The notes below the pieces were generated by a model. The model ran no database searches, was not told the DNA's origin, and saw nothing but the letters and a program-made list of their open reading frames with translations. A program made the position numbers and the translations under genes. This document shows, in pieces, positions 22,851-30,803 of a stretch of 38,153 nucleotides of DNA. Numbering within the stretch: position 1 is the stretch's first letter; each line of letters opens with the position of its first letter. The stretch lies in the NCBI RefSeq assembly GCF_001005295.1, contig NZ_LBMK01000002.1, forward strand, positions 1,598,224 through 1,636,376. Direction: 5' to 3'. The stretch is from Streptomyces yangpuensis (GTDB lineage Bacteria > Actinomycetota > Actinomycetes > Streptomycetales > Streptomycetaceae).

Positions 22851-24050
22851 ATGAGCATCCGCACCGTCCGCGACGTCTACGTCGTCGACGCCGTCCGCAC
22901 CCCGATCGGCAAGTTCGGCGGCGCCCTCGCCGGGGTCCGGCCGGACGACCTGGCCGCGCACGTGGTGCGCGCGCTGGTGGACCGTACGCCCGACCTCGAT
23001 CCGGCCCGTATCGACGACGTCGTCTTCGGCGACGCCAACGGCGCGGGCGAGGACAACCGCGACGTGGCCCGCATGGCGGTACTGCTCGCCGGTCTGCCCG
23101 TCACCGTCCCCGGGGTCACCGTCAACCGGCTCTGCGGATCCGGCCTGGAGGCCGTGATCCAGGCCGCCCGGTCCATCGCGCTCGGCGACGCCTCGGTGGC
23201 CATCGCGGGCGGCGTCGAGTCGATGAGCCGCGCCCCCTGGGTGGTCCAGAAGCCCGAACGGGCCTTCCCCGCCGGGCACCAGCAGATGTGGTCCACGACG
23301 CTGGGCTGGCGGATGACGAACCCGCGGATGCCCGCCGAGTGGACCGCCTCCCTCGGCGAGGGCGCCGAACTGATCGCCGACAAGTACGCCGTCACCCGCG
23401 AGGCGCAGGACGCCTTCGCGCTGGAGAGCCACCGCAAGGCCGCCGCCGCCTGGGCCGCCGGTCTGTACGACGGGGAGGTCGTGCCCTACGAGGGCGTGGA
23501 CCTGGCCCGGGACGAATGCATCCGTGAGGGCTCCACGCCCGAGGCGCTCGCCAGGCTCAAGCCCGCCTTCCGGACGGACGGCCGGGGCACGGTCACGGCC
23601 GGCAACGCCTCCCCGCTCAACGACGGCGCCGCCGCCCTGCTGCTGACCGACGAGGCGGGCCTGGCCGCCACCGGCCGCGAGCCGCTCGCCCGTATCAGCG
23701 TCTCCGCCGTCACCGGCATCGAGCCCCAGCTCTTCGGCCTCGGCCCGGTGGAGGCCGTGCAGCGCGCCCTCGACAAGGCCGGACGCGGCTTCGGCGACAT
23801 CTCCGTCCTCGAACTCAACGAGGCTTTCGCGGCACAGGCGTTGGGCTGTCTGGCGGCCTGGCCCGAGCTGGACCCGGCCGTGGTCAACCCGCGTGGCGGC
23901 GCCATCGCGATCGGCCACCCGCTCGGAGCCTCGGGCGCCCGGCTGGCCGGCTCGGTCGCGCACCAGCTGGCCGCGGCCGGCTCCGGTACGGGCATGGCGG
24001 CGCTGTGCATCGGCGTCGGGCAGGGCATCGCGCTCGTCCTGGAGCGCTGA
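22851..24050 (+). CDS. Thiolase (acetyl-CoA C-acyltransferase, PcaF-like)
   Basis: A 399-residue degradative-type thiolase that cleaves 3-oxoacyl-CoA to acetyl-CoA and a shortened acyl-CoA. The catalytic residues are all visible: Cys95 (NRLCGSGLEA), His356 (AIGHPLGASG) and Cys386 (LCIGVGQG). The N-terminus VVDAVRTPIGKFGG is standard, and the FAAQALGCL segment is of the PcaF/PaaJ type, so 3-oxoadipyl-CoA is a plausible substrate, though no other beta-ketoadipate genes are present. ATG with AGGAGA seven bases upstream. It lies between the LacI-type regulator and an aldehyde dehydrogenase. Confidence 0.93.
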   Translation: MSIRTVRDVYVVDAVRTPIGKFGGALAGVRPDDLAAHVVRALVDRTPDLDPARIDDVVFGDANGAGEDNRDVARMAVLLAGLPVTVPGVTVNRLCGSGLEAVIQAARSIALGDASVAIAGGVESMSRAPWVVQKPERAFPAGHQQMWSTTLGWRMTNPRMPAEWTASLGEGAELIADKYAVTREAQDAFALESHRKAAAAWAAGLYDGEVVPYEGVDLARDECIREGSTPEALARLKPAFRTDGRGTVTAGNASPLNDGAAALLLTDEAGLAATGREPLARISVSAVTGIEPQLFGLGPVEAVQRALDKAGRGFGDISVLELNEAFAAQALGCLAAWPELDPAVVNPRGGAIAIGHPLGASGARLAGSVAHQLAAAGSGTGMAALCIGVGQGIALVLER

Positions 24051-24238
24051 CCCGGCGCTGACTCGGCGCGGACCGGCCCCGACCCCACCCCCACCCGGGC
24101 GTCGATCGTTTCCGGTCAGCGTTCGTCGTCAACTGCCCAATAACTGAACAGAAGTGGCGCCTCCGGTCTGGCACGATGGCGCGTGCTGCCGCCCCCCCGC
24201 CCGGCATCCCGCCCATCCCCACCCGGAGGCCCCGCGCC

Positions 24239-25678
24239 ATGCCGCTCCTCGACCCGACGCTCTGGCAGGACGGACCCACACTCACCGGCGGCGCGGCCCC
24301 GGTCGTCGAACCGGCGACCGGCCGCACCCTCGCCACCCTCGACCTGGCCGCGCCCGCCGACATCGCGGAGGCCGCCCTGCGCGCCCGGGCTGCACAGCGC
24401 GACTGGGCGCGCACCACCCACCCGGACCGGGCGGCCGTGCTGCGCCGCGCCGGGGACCTCTTCACCGCCCACGCCGACGAGCTGCGGCAGTGGCTGGTGC
24501 GCGAGTCCGGGTCGATACCCGGCAAGGCCGACTTCGAGCTGCACGTCGCCGCGCAGGAGTGCTACGAGGCCGCCGCGCTGGCCTCGCGCCCCACCGGCCA
24601 GGTGTTGCCGAGCGAGGCCCCGCGGCTGTCGTTCACCCGCCGGGTGCCGGCCGGTGTGGTCGGTGTCGTGGCCCCCTTCAACGCCCCGCTCATCCTGGCG
24701 ATCCGCTCGGTCGCGCCCGCGCTGGCGCTCGGCAACGCGGTGCTGCTCAAGCCGGACCGGCGCACGGCGGTCTGCGGCGGACTCGCGCTCGCCGCGGTCC
24801 TCGCCGCCGCCGGACTCCCGGACGGGCTGCTGCACGTCCTGCCCGGCGGCGCCGCGACGGGCGCCGCGGTCGTCGCCGACCCGCTGGTGCGGGTGGTGTC
24901 CTTCACCGGATCCACCGCCGCCGGCCGTACCGTCGGGGAACTGGCCGGCCGCCACCTCAAGCGCGCACACCTGGAGTTGGGCGGGAACTCGGCTCTCGTG
25001 GTGCTCCGCGACGCCGACGTCGGGGACGCCGTCGCCCAGGCGTCCTGGGGCTCCTTCTTCCACCAGGGCCAGATCTGCATGACGGCCGGCCGCCACCTGG
25101 TGCACGCCTCGCTCTACGACGAGTACGTCGAGCGGCTCGCCGCCCGCGCGGAGGAACTGGCCGTGGGGGACCCGTACCGCGAGCAGGTCCACCTGGGCCC
25201 GCTGATCGACCGCGCCCAGGTGGACCGCGTGCACGGCCTGGTGGAGGCCAGCACCGGGGCGGGCGCCAAGCTCGTCGCGGGCGGCACGCACCGGGACCTC
25301 TTCTACCGGCCGACCGTACTGGCGGGCGTCGCCGACGACACCCCCGCCTACGCCGAGGAGGTCTTCGGCCCTGTTGCGCCGGTACGGTCCTTCGCGACGG
25401 AGGACGAGGCGGTGGAACTGGCCTCGGCGGGACCGTACGGCCTGTCGCTCGGGATCGTGACCCGCGACATGGGGCGCGGCCTCGACCTGGCCGAGCGGAT
25501 CCCGACCGGGATCGCGCACGTCAACGACCAGACGGTGGGAGACGAGGCGGTCGCCCCGTTCGGCGGTGTCGGCGCCTCCGGAACCGGCGCCCGCTTCGGC
25601 GGGGAGGCCAACCTGGACGCCTTCACGGAACTGCGCTGGACCACGGCCCGCAGCACCCCGGCGGGCCACCCGTTCTGA
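24239..25678 (+). CDS. Aldehyde dehydrogenase, benzaldehyde-dehydrogenase-like
   Basis: A 479-residue NAD(P)-dependent aldehyde dehydrogenase. Key residues: Asn148 (PFNAP), Lys171 (LLKP), Glu246 (LELGGNS) and catalytic Cys280 in HQGQICMT, plus EEVFGPVAPV. The FTRRVPAGVVGVVAPFNAP region resembles benzaldehyde/vanillin dehydrogenases, so an aromatic aldehyde is the best guess. ATG at 24239 with GGAGG nine bases upstream; an in-frame start at 24176 is less likely. A 188-base gap separates it from the thiolase gene, and AT-rich bases around 24135 may hold its own promoter. Confidence 0.92.
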   Translation: MPLLDPTLWQDGPTLTGGAAPVVEPATGRTLATLDLAAPADIAEAALRARAAQRDWARTTHPDRAAVLRRAGDLFTAHADELRQWLVRESGSIPGKADFELHVAAQECYEAAALASRPTGQVLPSEAPRLSFTRRVPAGVVGVVAPFNAPLILAIRSVAPALALGNAVLLKPDRRTAVCGGLALAAVLAAAGLPDGLLHVLPGGAATGAAVVADPLVRVVSFTGSTAAGRTVGELAGRHLKRAHLELGGNSALVVLRDADVGDAVAQASWGSFFHQGQICMTAGRHLVHASLYDEYVERLAARAEELAVGDPYREQVHLGPLIDRAQVDRVHGLVEASTGAGAKLVAGGTHRDLFYRPTVLAGVADDTPAYAEEVFGPVAPVRSFATEDEAVELASAGPYGLSLGIVTRDMGRGLDLAERIPTGIAHVNDQTVGDEAVAPFGGVGASGTGARFGGEANLDAFTELRWTTARSTPAGHPF

Positions 25679-25709
25679 GGGGCGTCCCGCCGGTCCGTCC
25701 GGTGCCCGC

Positions 25710-25761
25710 CGCACGCCCCGGACGCACGCCCCGGACGCACGCCCCGGACGCACGCGCCGGA
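25710..25761. repeat. Tandem repeat, 4 x 13 bp
   Basis: The unit CGCACGCCCCGGA is repeated four times (25710-25722, 25723-25735, 25736-25748, 25749-25761; the last has one change). It lies between the aldehyde dehydrogenase and thioredoxin genes. Thirteen-base spacing does not match one helical turn. Confidence 0.8.
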
Positions 25762-25834
25762 CGGAACCGCGGAATGCCGGGGGCAGGTCGTTCGTTCCAT
25801 CAGCAGACGCCAGACATCAGGAGGTCCGGACACC

Positions 25835-26242
25835 GTGGCTACAGTCGAGCTCACCAAGGAAAACTTCGACCGGACGGTCAGCGAGAACCCGTTCGTGCTG
25901 ATCGACTTCTGGGCGGGCTGGTGCCGGCCGTGCCTGCAGTTCGCGCCCGTCTACGAGCGTGCCTCGCAGGCCCACCCCGACCTGGTCTTCGCCAAGGTGG
26001 ACACCGAGGCCCAGCAGGAGCTGGCCGGTGCCTTCCAGATCACCTCGATCCCGACACTGATGATCGTCCGGGACCAGGTGGCCATCTTCGCCCAGCCCGG
26101 TGCCCTGCCCGAGGCGGCCCTGACCGACCTCATCGGGCAGGCCCGTGCCCTTGACATGGACGAGGTACGCGCCAAGATCGCCGCCTCGCAGCAGGGCGCG
26201 CAGGATCCAGGCGGCCAGGGCACCGGCACGCCGGAGGCCTGA
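25835..26242 (+). CDS. Thioredoxin-family protein with WCRPC active site
   Basis: A 135-residue thioredoxin-fold protein. The active site is Trp29-Cys30-Arg31-Pro32-Cys33 (usual WCGPC), and the cis-proline loop ITSIPTLMI is present. The FDRTVSENPFVLIDFWAGW start is standard thioredoxin; the C-terminus (about 110-135) is a Gln/Gly tail. Replacing Gly by Arg should alter redox potential and partner choice. GTG with AGGAGG upstream. Forty-one bases separate it from the flavin oxidoreductase gene, suggesting a co-transcribed reductase/thioredoxin pair. Confidence 0.9.
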   Translation: MATVELTKENFDRTVSENPFVLIDFWAGWCRPCLQFAPVYERASQAHPDLVFAKVDTEAQQELAGAFQITSIPTLMIVRDQVAIFAQPGALPEAALTDLIGQARALDMDEVRAKIAASQQGAQDPGGQGTGTPEA

Positions 26243-26283
26243 GTGCGTGACGCGGCCGCCGCTCAGCGGTGAGACTGGGCCGC

Positions 26284-27717
26284 ATGACTGAAGCCGTGGA
26301 GTACGACGTCGTGGTGCTCGGCGGGGGACCGGCCGGCGAGAACATCGTCGACCGGACCCGCGCCGCCGGGCTGAGCACGGCCCTCGTGGAGAACGAACTC
26401 GTCGGCGGGGAGTGCTCGTACTGGGCCTGCGTCCCCAGCAAGGCACTGCTGCGCCCGGTGCTGGCGCGGGCCGACGCCCGCCGGGTGCCGGGTCTGGCGG
26501 GCGCCGTCGAGGGCCCCCTGGACACGGCGGCGGTGTACGCCCACCGCGACTACTGGACGGGCGACTGGAAGGACCAGGGCCAGATCGACTGGCTCGACTC
26601 CATCGGCGCCGACATCCACCGCGGCCACGGCCGCCTCGTCGGGGACCGCACGGTGGCCGTCACCGGCCCCGACGGCGAGCAGCGCACGCTGTCGGCCCGG
26701 CACGCGGTGGTCGTCGCGACCGGGACCCGGGCCGTGGTCCCGGACCTCCCGGGGATCGCGGGAGCCCGCCCGTGGACGAGCCGGGAGGCGACCTCCGCGC
26801 GGCAGGCGCCCGGCCGGCTGGTCATCGTGGGCGGCTCGGTGGTGGCGTCCGAGATGGCCACGGCCTGGCAGGGACTCGGATCGCGGGTGACCGTCCTGGT
26901 GCGCGGCTCCCGGCTGCTGCCGCGGATGGAGCCCTTCGCGGGGGAACTCGTCGCCGACGCCCTGCGCGAGGCCGGGGCGGACGTCCGTACGGGTGTGGCC
27001 GTCGAGTCGGTCGTACGGGAGAACCCGACCGGGCCGGTCCGCGTGGTGCTGGAGGGCGGGGAGGCCGTGGAGGGCGACGAACTGCTGATGGCGACGGGCC
27101 GGGCGCCGCGGACCGAGGACATCGGGCTGGACGCCGTCGGACTGGCCCCCGGTGGCTGGATCGGGGTCGACGAGACCTGCCGGGTGCCGGGCTTCGACTG
27201 GCTGTACGCCGTCGGGGACGTCAACCACCGGGCTCTTCTCACCCATCAGGGGAAGTACCAGGCCCGTATCGCGGGCGCCGCCATCGCCGCCCGTGCGGCG
27301 GGCACCCCGCTGGACACCGCACCCTGGGGCGCCCACACGGCCACCGCCGACACCCGCGCCCTGCCGCAGGCCGTCTTCACCGACCCGGAGGCGGCCGCGG
27401 TGGGCCTGACCCTGGCCGAGGCCGGACAGGCGGGTCACAGGGTGCGCGCCGTCGACTACGACCTGGGCCGGGTCTCCGGTGCCGGGCTGTACGCCGACGG
27501 CTACCGTGGCCGGGCCCGGATGATCGTCGACCTCGACCGGGAGGTCCTGCTGGGAGCCACCTTCGTCGGTCCCGGCGCCGCCGAGCTGGTGCACGCGGCC
27601 ACCATCGCCGTCGCCGGTGAGGTCCCGGTCGCGCGCCTGTGGCACGCCGTACCGGCCTTCCCGACCGTCAGCGAGATCTGGCTGCGCCTGCTGGAGGCCT
27701 ACCGCGACCAGGGCTAG
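26284..27717 (+). CDS. Class I pyridine nucleotide-disulfide oxidoreductase-like flavoprotein
   Basis: A 477-residue FAD enzyme: N-terminal FAD site VVVLGGGPAGENIV (about 9-22), redox disulfide Cys44-x4-Cys49 in GGECSYWACVPSKAL, NAD(P)-binding LVIVGGSVVASEMAT (mid-protein), and the second FAD motif LYAVGDVNHRALLTHQG. The C-terminal dimer domain has AVPAFPTVSEIW where dihydrolipoamide dehydrogenase and glutathione reductase have the catalytic HxHPTxxE: Phe replaces that His. So the CX4C is kept but the acid-base dyad is not, arguing against lipoamide dehydrogenase activity. It probably reduces a thiol carrier or quinone; the adjacent thioredoxin is a candidate. ATG at 26284; weak ribosome site. 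Confidence 0.88.
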   Translation: MTEAVEYDVVVLGGGPAGENIVDRTRAAGLSTALVENELVGGECSYWACVPSKALLRPVLARADARRVPGLAGAVEGPLDTAAVYAHRDYWTGDWKDQGQIDWLDSIGADIHRGHGRLVGDRTVAVTGPDGEQRTLSARHAVVVATGTRAVVPDLPGIAGARPWTSREATSARQAPGRLVIVGGSVVASEMATAWQGLGSRVTVLVRGSRLLPRMEPFAGELVADALREAGADVRTGVAVESVVRENPTGPVRVVLEGGEAVEGDELLMATGRAPRTEDIGLDAVGLAPGGWIGVDETCRVPGFDWLYAVGDVNHRALLTHQGKYQARIAGAAIAARAAGTPLDTAPWGAHTATADTRALPQAVFTDPEAAAVGLTLAEAGQAGHRVRAVDYDLGRVSGAGLYADGYRGRARMIVDLDREVLLGATFVGPGAAELVHAATIAVAGEVPVARLWHAVPAFPTVSEIWLRLLEAYRDQG

Positions 27718-27757
27718 TGCTGTGACCCGGTGAACCCTTCCGGTCGCAGCACTAGCC
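27712..27757 (+). terminator. 16-bp inverted repeat overlapping the oxidoreductase stop
   Basis: GGCTAGTGCTGTGACC (27712-27727) and GGTCGCAGCACTAGCC (27742-27757) are complementary with one G/U wobble, and the CGG/CCG bases inside extend the stem. The TAG stop lies within the left arm. It should act as a terminator; the near-perfect terminal repeat form also recalls a small mobile element remnant. Confidence 0.65.
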
Positions 27758-27836
27758 AGGTACTGCCGAAGTAGCGCCGGTCAGGCCCGTGCCGGGCGCC
27801 GCGGGCCAGGCGGGACTTCGACGACAGGGCCTGGCC

Positions 27837-27857
27837 CGCCGGCCGTCCCGGCCGGCG
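27837..27857 (-). terminator. Hairpin terminator of the DUF5988 gene
   Basis: CGCCGGCCG (27837-27845), loop TCC, CGGCCGGCG (27849-27857), 11 bases after the DUF5988 stop. A second 11-bp hairpin (27801-27811 / 27829-27839) lies beyond it. Confidence 0.6.
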
Positions 27858-27867
27858 GCGTCCGGCC

Positions 27868-28068
27868 TCATTCGGCGATCTCTGTGCGTTCCCACCACTC
27901 GTAGACCGGGAGCGGTCCTTCGGGCCCCTCCTGGGTCCGCGACGTGCTCCGGAAGTGCTCGTATCCGCCGCGGTGCGCAATCTTGAGGTCTTCGCCGGGA
28001 GGGGCGGCCTCGACGATCCGTTCCTGCAGATCGTCCGGGCCGCCCTCCAGGGCTGCCTTGTTCGCCAT
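27868..28068 (-). CDS. DUF5988 family small protein
   Basis: A 66-residue protein of the Streptomyces DUF5988 family: ALEGGPDDLQERIVEAAPPG, then IAHRGGYEHFRSTSR and the near-invariant ending PVYEWWERTEIAE. Function unknown; relatives are often found in or beside biosynthetic clusters. ATG at 28068. It is convergent with the oxidoreductase gene and divergent from the iron-box-controlled genes. Confidence 0.85.
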   Translation of the reverse strand: MANKAALEGGPDDLQERIVEAAPPGEDLKIAHRGGYEHFRSTSRTQEGPEGPLPVYEWWERTEIAE

Positions 28069-28188
28069 GCCCCCAGTGTTCCCATCCGCGCGCTCGCCCG
28101 CATCACGAGAGAGCCGCCCGCGGGGGCCCGTGACCTGTTCCGACGGGTGGTCACGTGGCGTGAATCAGCCGTACACCCTTGATCGAAA

Positions 28189-28207
28189 TTAGGTTAGCCT
28201 TACCTCA
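28189..28207 (+). promoter_or_regulatory. Iron box (DtxR/DmdR1/IdeR-type operator)
   Basis: TTAGGTTAGCCTTACCTCA is a close match to the DmdR1/IdeR consensus TTAGGTTAGGCTAACCTAA. It lies 37 bases upstream of the neocarzinostatin-like start, overlapping the expected promoter. It predicts repression by the iron-loaded regulator and expression under iron starvation. Confidence 0.88.
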
Positions 28208-28244
28208 GTTTCGCTGATTCCCGCACCCGAAAGGTGTTCCCGTG

Positions 28245-28784
28245 ATGCGTGCTTCCTCCCTGCCCCGAACCGCCGCCCGCGCGGCCGTCGCCGCCTCCGC
28301 CGCCGTCGCGCTCGCCGTCGGCGCGGCCGGCTCCGCCGCGGCCGCCACCTCGACGCGTACGGTCACCGACGGCTCGACCACCTACAACCTCAGCGTCACG
28401 GCGCCCTCCTCGGCCGCCGCGGCCGGACAGAACGTCACCGTCAGCGGCAGCGGTTTCAACCCCGGCAGGGGCATATACGTAGGACTCTGCGCGGTGAACG
28501 GGGCGCAGGGCGCGAGCAAGCCCACCCCCTGCCTGGGCGGTTCGGACCAGGCCGGTACCACCGGCGCCTCGCACTGGGTCAACAACGTCTTCGGCGGCAC
28601 CCTCGCCAACACCTCGAAGTTCTCTCCGGGCGGAACCTTCAGCGTCACCATCCACGTGAAGGCCGACCTGGGTGGCGGCCAGATCTGCGGCGAGACGGTC
28701 GAATGCGCCGTCGTCACCCGCGCGGACCACTTCAACTCCTCGAACCGCACGTACGACGTCCACGTCCCGGTGACCTTCAACTGA
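28245..28784 (+). CDS. Secreted neocarzinostatin-like protein, iron-regulated
   Basis: A 179-residue exported protein. The signal peptide spans about 1-33 (AAVAASAAVALAVGAAGSAAAA). The mature part is an Ig-like beta-barrel resembling the neocarzinostatin apoprotein domain: SVTAPSSAAAAGQNVTVSGS, GFNPGRGIYVGLCAV, four cysteines in two pairs (CX13C and ICGETVEC), and ending VHVPVTFN. Those domains bind small ligands in enediyne producers, but here the neighbouring genes and the iron box point to iron, haem or siderophore capture. AAAGGTG precedes the ATG; a GTG three bases earlier is possible. It is the first gene after the iron box and is 73 bases from the LASTG protein gene. Confidence 0.82.
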   Translation: MRASSLPRTAARAAVAASAAVALAVGAAGSAAAATSTRTVTDGSTTYNLSVTAPSSAAAAGQNVTVSGSGFNPGRGIYVGLCAVNGAQGASKPTPCLGGSDQAGTTGASHWVNNVFGGTLANTSKFSPGGTFSVTIHVKADLGGGQICGETVECAVVTRADHFNSSNRTYDVHVPVTFN

Positions 28785-28857
28785 CGCTCCGGCGCGCCCC
28801 GTTCGTTCCACAGCCGGTCGTCGTTCCGCAGCAGGTCCGCCCGTCGACGAGGAAGCC

Positions 28858-30594
28858 ATGACACCCCGACACCCGCTCACCCCCGGCCGCGCCGGAGCCG
28901 CCTCCGCGGCGCTCGCGCTCGTGCTGGCCTCGGCTGCCGCCGGCAGCCCCGTCCAGGCCGCCGGGGGTGAGGGAGGCGAGGTGCCGCAGGGCACCGTCGT
29001 GTACCGGGCGACCGCGCAGTTCACGACGGCCGGCCGGGCCCGCGACCTGCTCCTGCACCCCGACTCGAAGAAGCTGTACGTCGGTTCGGAGGACCTGCCC
29101 GAGACCACCGGGTCCAACGAGAGCGGTCTGCACGTCCTCGAACCCGCCGACGGCACGGTCCGCAGCACCGTCAGCCAGGCCCCGGGCCCCACGGGCACGC
29201 TCGGCCGCCGGGCCGTGCGGCAGCTCGTCGCGCCGCTGCCCGGGGACGGGGCCGTCTTCGTCTATCCGCTGCGCGGTATCGGCACCGCCAAGGACGGGGA
29301 CGCCGCGGCGGCCGGGGCCTGGGTGCCGGGCGGTTCCGTCACCGACGCGGCTCCGGGCCCCGACCCCTCGACGGTGCTGGTGGCGCAGGGCTCCGTACTG
29401 TCGGAGGTCGACCTCGCCACCGCGGTCGTCAGGCGCTCCCTCACGCTGGAGGGCGGCGACCGGTTCGCCTACGACCGGGCGCGCGGCACGCTGTGGTTCA
29501 CCGACCTCGGCAACCGCCGGATGTACCGCGTGGACCTCGCCGCCTTCCAGGTCGCGGCGACCGTCGAACTCCCGGCGGGCGACGGCTTCGGGGGCTTCAC
29601 CGAGGTCGATCCCGAGACCGGCGCCGTGTGGGTCGGACTGGACACCTCTGTCGTCGTCCACGACGCGGCAGGCCGGCGGATCGGTGTCATCGAGGGCGGC
29701 GGCGGGGCGGACATGCCCCGCGCGGCCGGGTTCGACGCCGCCACGCACGAGGCCTTCGTGGTGTGGCAGGACCCCGGGGACACCTCCCAGCCGGGCAGCG
29801 ACGACAACGGTGCGCTCACCGTCCACCGCACGCGCGACCTCAAGGAGGCCGCGAAGCCAGTCGTACTGCCCGGCAACCATGCCCAGTCGGGCAGTGCCGC
29901 CGTCGCCGTCCAGCCCGGTGGCGCCACCGTCTTCGTGTCGGATCCGGCCGCCGGCCGGATCACCCGGCTGGAGCGCTCCATGTCCCCCCGGGTCACCCGG
30001 AGCCCCGAGGACCGGACCGTAGGCGCGGGCGCCGAGGTCTCGCTGACCGCGCAGGCCGAGGGGACCCCGGCGCCCACCGTCGCCTGGCAGGTCAGCACGG
30101 ACACCGGCCGGACCTGGCAGGCCGTTCCGGGAGCGACCTCCGCCACGTACGCCTTCAAGGCCACGACCGCCGACAACGGCCGCCGCTACCGGGCGGAGTT
30201 CACCAACGACGCCGGTACCGGCCGCACCGACCCGGCCGTGCTCACCGTCACCGCAGCGGACACCACGACGGACGGAGGCGGCGGTACGGCGGGCACCTCG
30301 AACGGGGCAGGCGGCTCCGGCGGGTCCGGTGGCCCGGCCGCCTCGGCAGGCCCGGACGGATCCGCGGCCACCGTCGGCGGGGCCGGTGCGGCAAGCGGTT
30401 CGACCGGGGGTCCGGCCGGCGGTACGGCCGGCGGGGCGTCCGGCACCACGGTCGGCGGTACGGGCACCACCCCCGCCGGCGGCGCGCTCGCCTCCACCGG
30501 AACGGCCGTGGCCTCCCTCGCGGGCGCCGCACTCGTGCTCACGGCGGCGGGGTGGGTACTGCTACGCCGCACCCGCCCGAGCCGTACAGGCTGA
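28858..30594 (+). CDS. Cell-wall-anchored beta-propeller/Ig protein with LASTG sorting signal
   Basis: A 578-residue surface protein: signal peptide about 1-37; beta-propeller-like repeats about 45-370 (LLLHPDSKKLYVGSED, FAYDRARGTLWFTDLGNRRMYRVDL, AAVAVQPGGATVFVSDPAAGRI); an Ig-like domain about 380-465 (APTVAWQVSTDTGRTWQAVPGATSA); a Gly/Ser/Thr linker about 466-540; LASTG at 544-548, a transmembrane helix (VASLAGAALVLTAAGWVLL) and an Arg-rich end. LAXTG is the class E sortase signal used in Streptomyces, so it should be covalently anchored to the wall. It follows the neocarzinostatin-like gene in the same orientation and is likely co-regulated by iron. The ligand is not known; a substrate-capture or adhesion role is inferred. 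Confidence 0.85.
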   Translation: MTPRHPLTPGRAGAASAALALVLASAAAGSPVQAAGGEGGEVPQGTVVYRATAQFTTAGRARDLLLHPDSKKLYVGSEDLPETTGSNESGLHVLEPADGTVRSTVSQAPGPTGTLGRRAVRQLVAPLPGDGAVFVYPLRGIGTAKDGDAAAAGAWVPGGSVTDAAPGPDPSTVLVAQGSVLSEVDLATAVVRRSLTLEGGDRFAYDRARGTLWFTDLGNRRMYRVDLAAFQVAATVELPAGDGFGGFTEVDPETGAVWVGLDTSVVVHDAAGRRIGVIEGGGGADMPRAAGFDAATHEAFVVWQDPGDTSQPGSDDNGALTVHRTRDLKEAAKPVVLPGNHAQSGSAAVAVQPGGATVFVSDPAAGRITRLERSMSPRVTRSPEDRTVGAGAEVSLTAQAEGTPAPTVAWQVSTDTGRTWQAVPGATSATYAFKATTADNGRRYRAEFTNDAGTGRTDPAVLTVTAADTTTDGGGGTAGTSNGAGGSGGSGGPAASAGPDGSAATVGGAGAASGSTGGPAGGTAGGASGTTVGGTGTTPAGGALASTGTAVASLAGAALVLTAAGWVLLRRTRPSRTG

Positions 30595-30680
30595 GGTCCG
30601 CGACGGGAACGACCGGGCGATCAGCTCTCGTTGAAGGTGTCGACCGCCTCTCCCGACCAGAGACCCAGGAGAGACCGCAC

Positions 30681-30803
30681 GTGATCGTGATCGCCCGCCT
30701 CGGCGACGTCCACCTCGGCGAACCGCCGGCCGTCGCCTTCCATGTGCTCGGTGACGACGGCCGGCTGACCACGCACTACAGGGTGGTCGTCGGCCGCCGG
30801 TAG
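30681..30803 (+). CDS. Small 40-residue protein, function unknown
   Basis: GTG start with AGGAGA seven bases upstream; it encodes a compact beta-like peptide (VIVIARLGDVHLGEPPAVAF, then a GDDGRLTTHYRVVVGRR end) without signal or membrane segment. It lies 86 bases after the LASTG gene and its end overlaps the convergent DUF2087 gene by 28 bases. Good initiation signals, but no family recognised. Confidence 0.5.
   Translation: MIVIARLGDVHLGEPPAVAFHVLGDDGRLTTHYRVVVGRR

Noticed and set aside
26284..27717. Dihydrolipoamide dehydrogenase (Lpd) assignment
   Set aside because: The C-terminal His of HxHPTxxE is replaced by Phe, so the canonical mechanism cannot be assumed.
28245..28784. Enediyne chromoprotein gene
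   Set aside because: The fold is similar but no enediyne biosynthetic genes are present, and the iron box points to another role.
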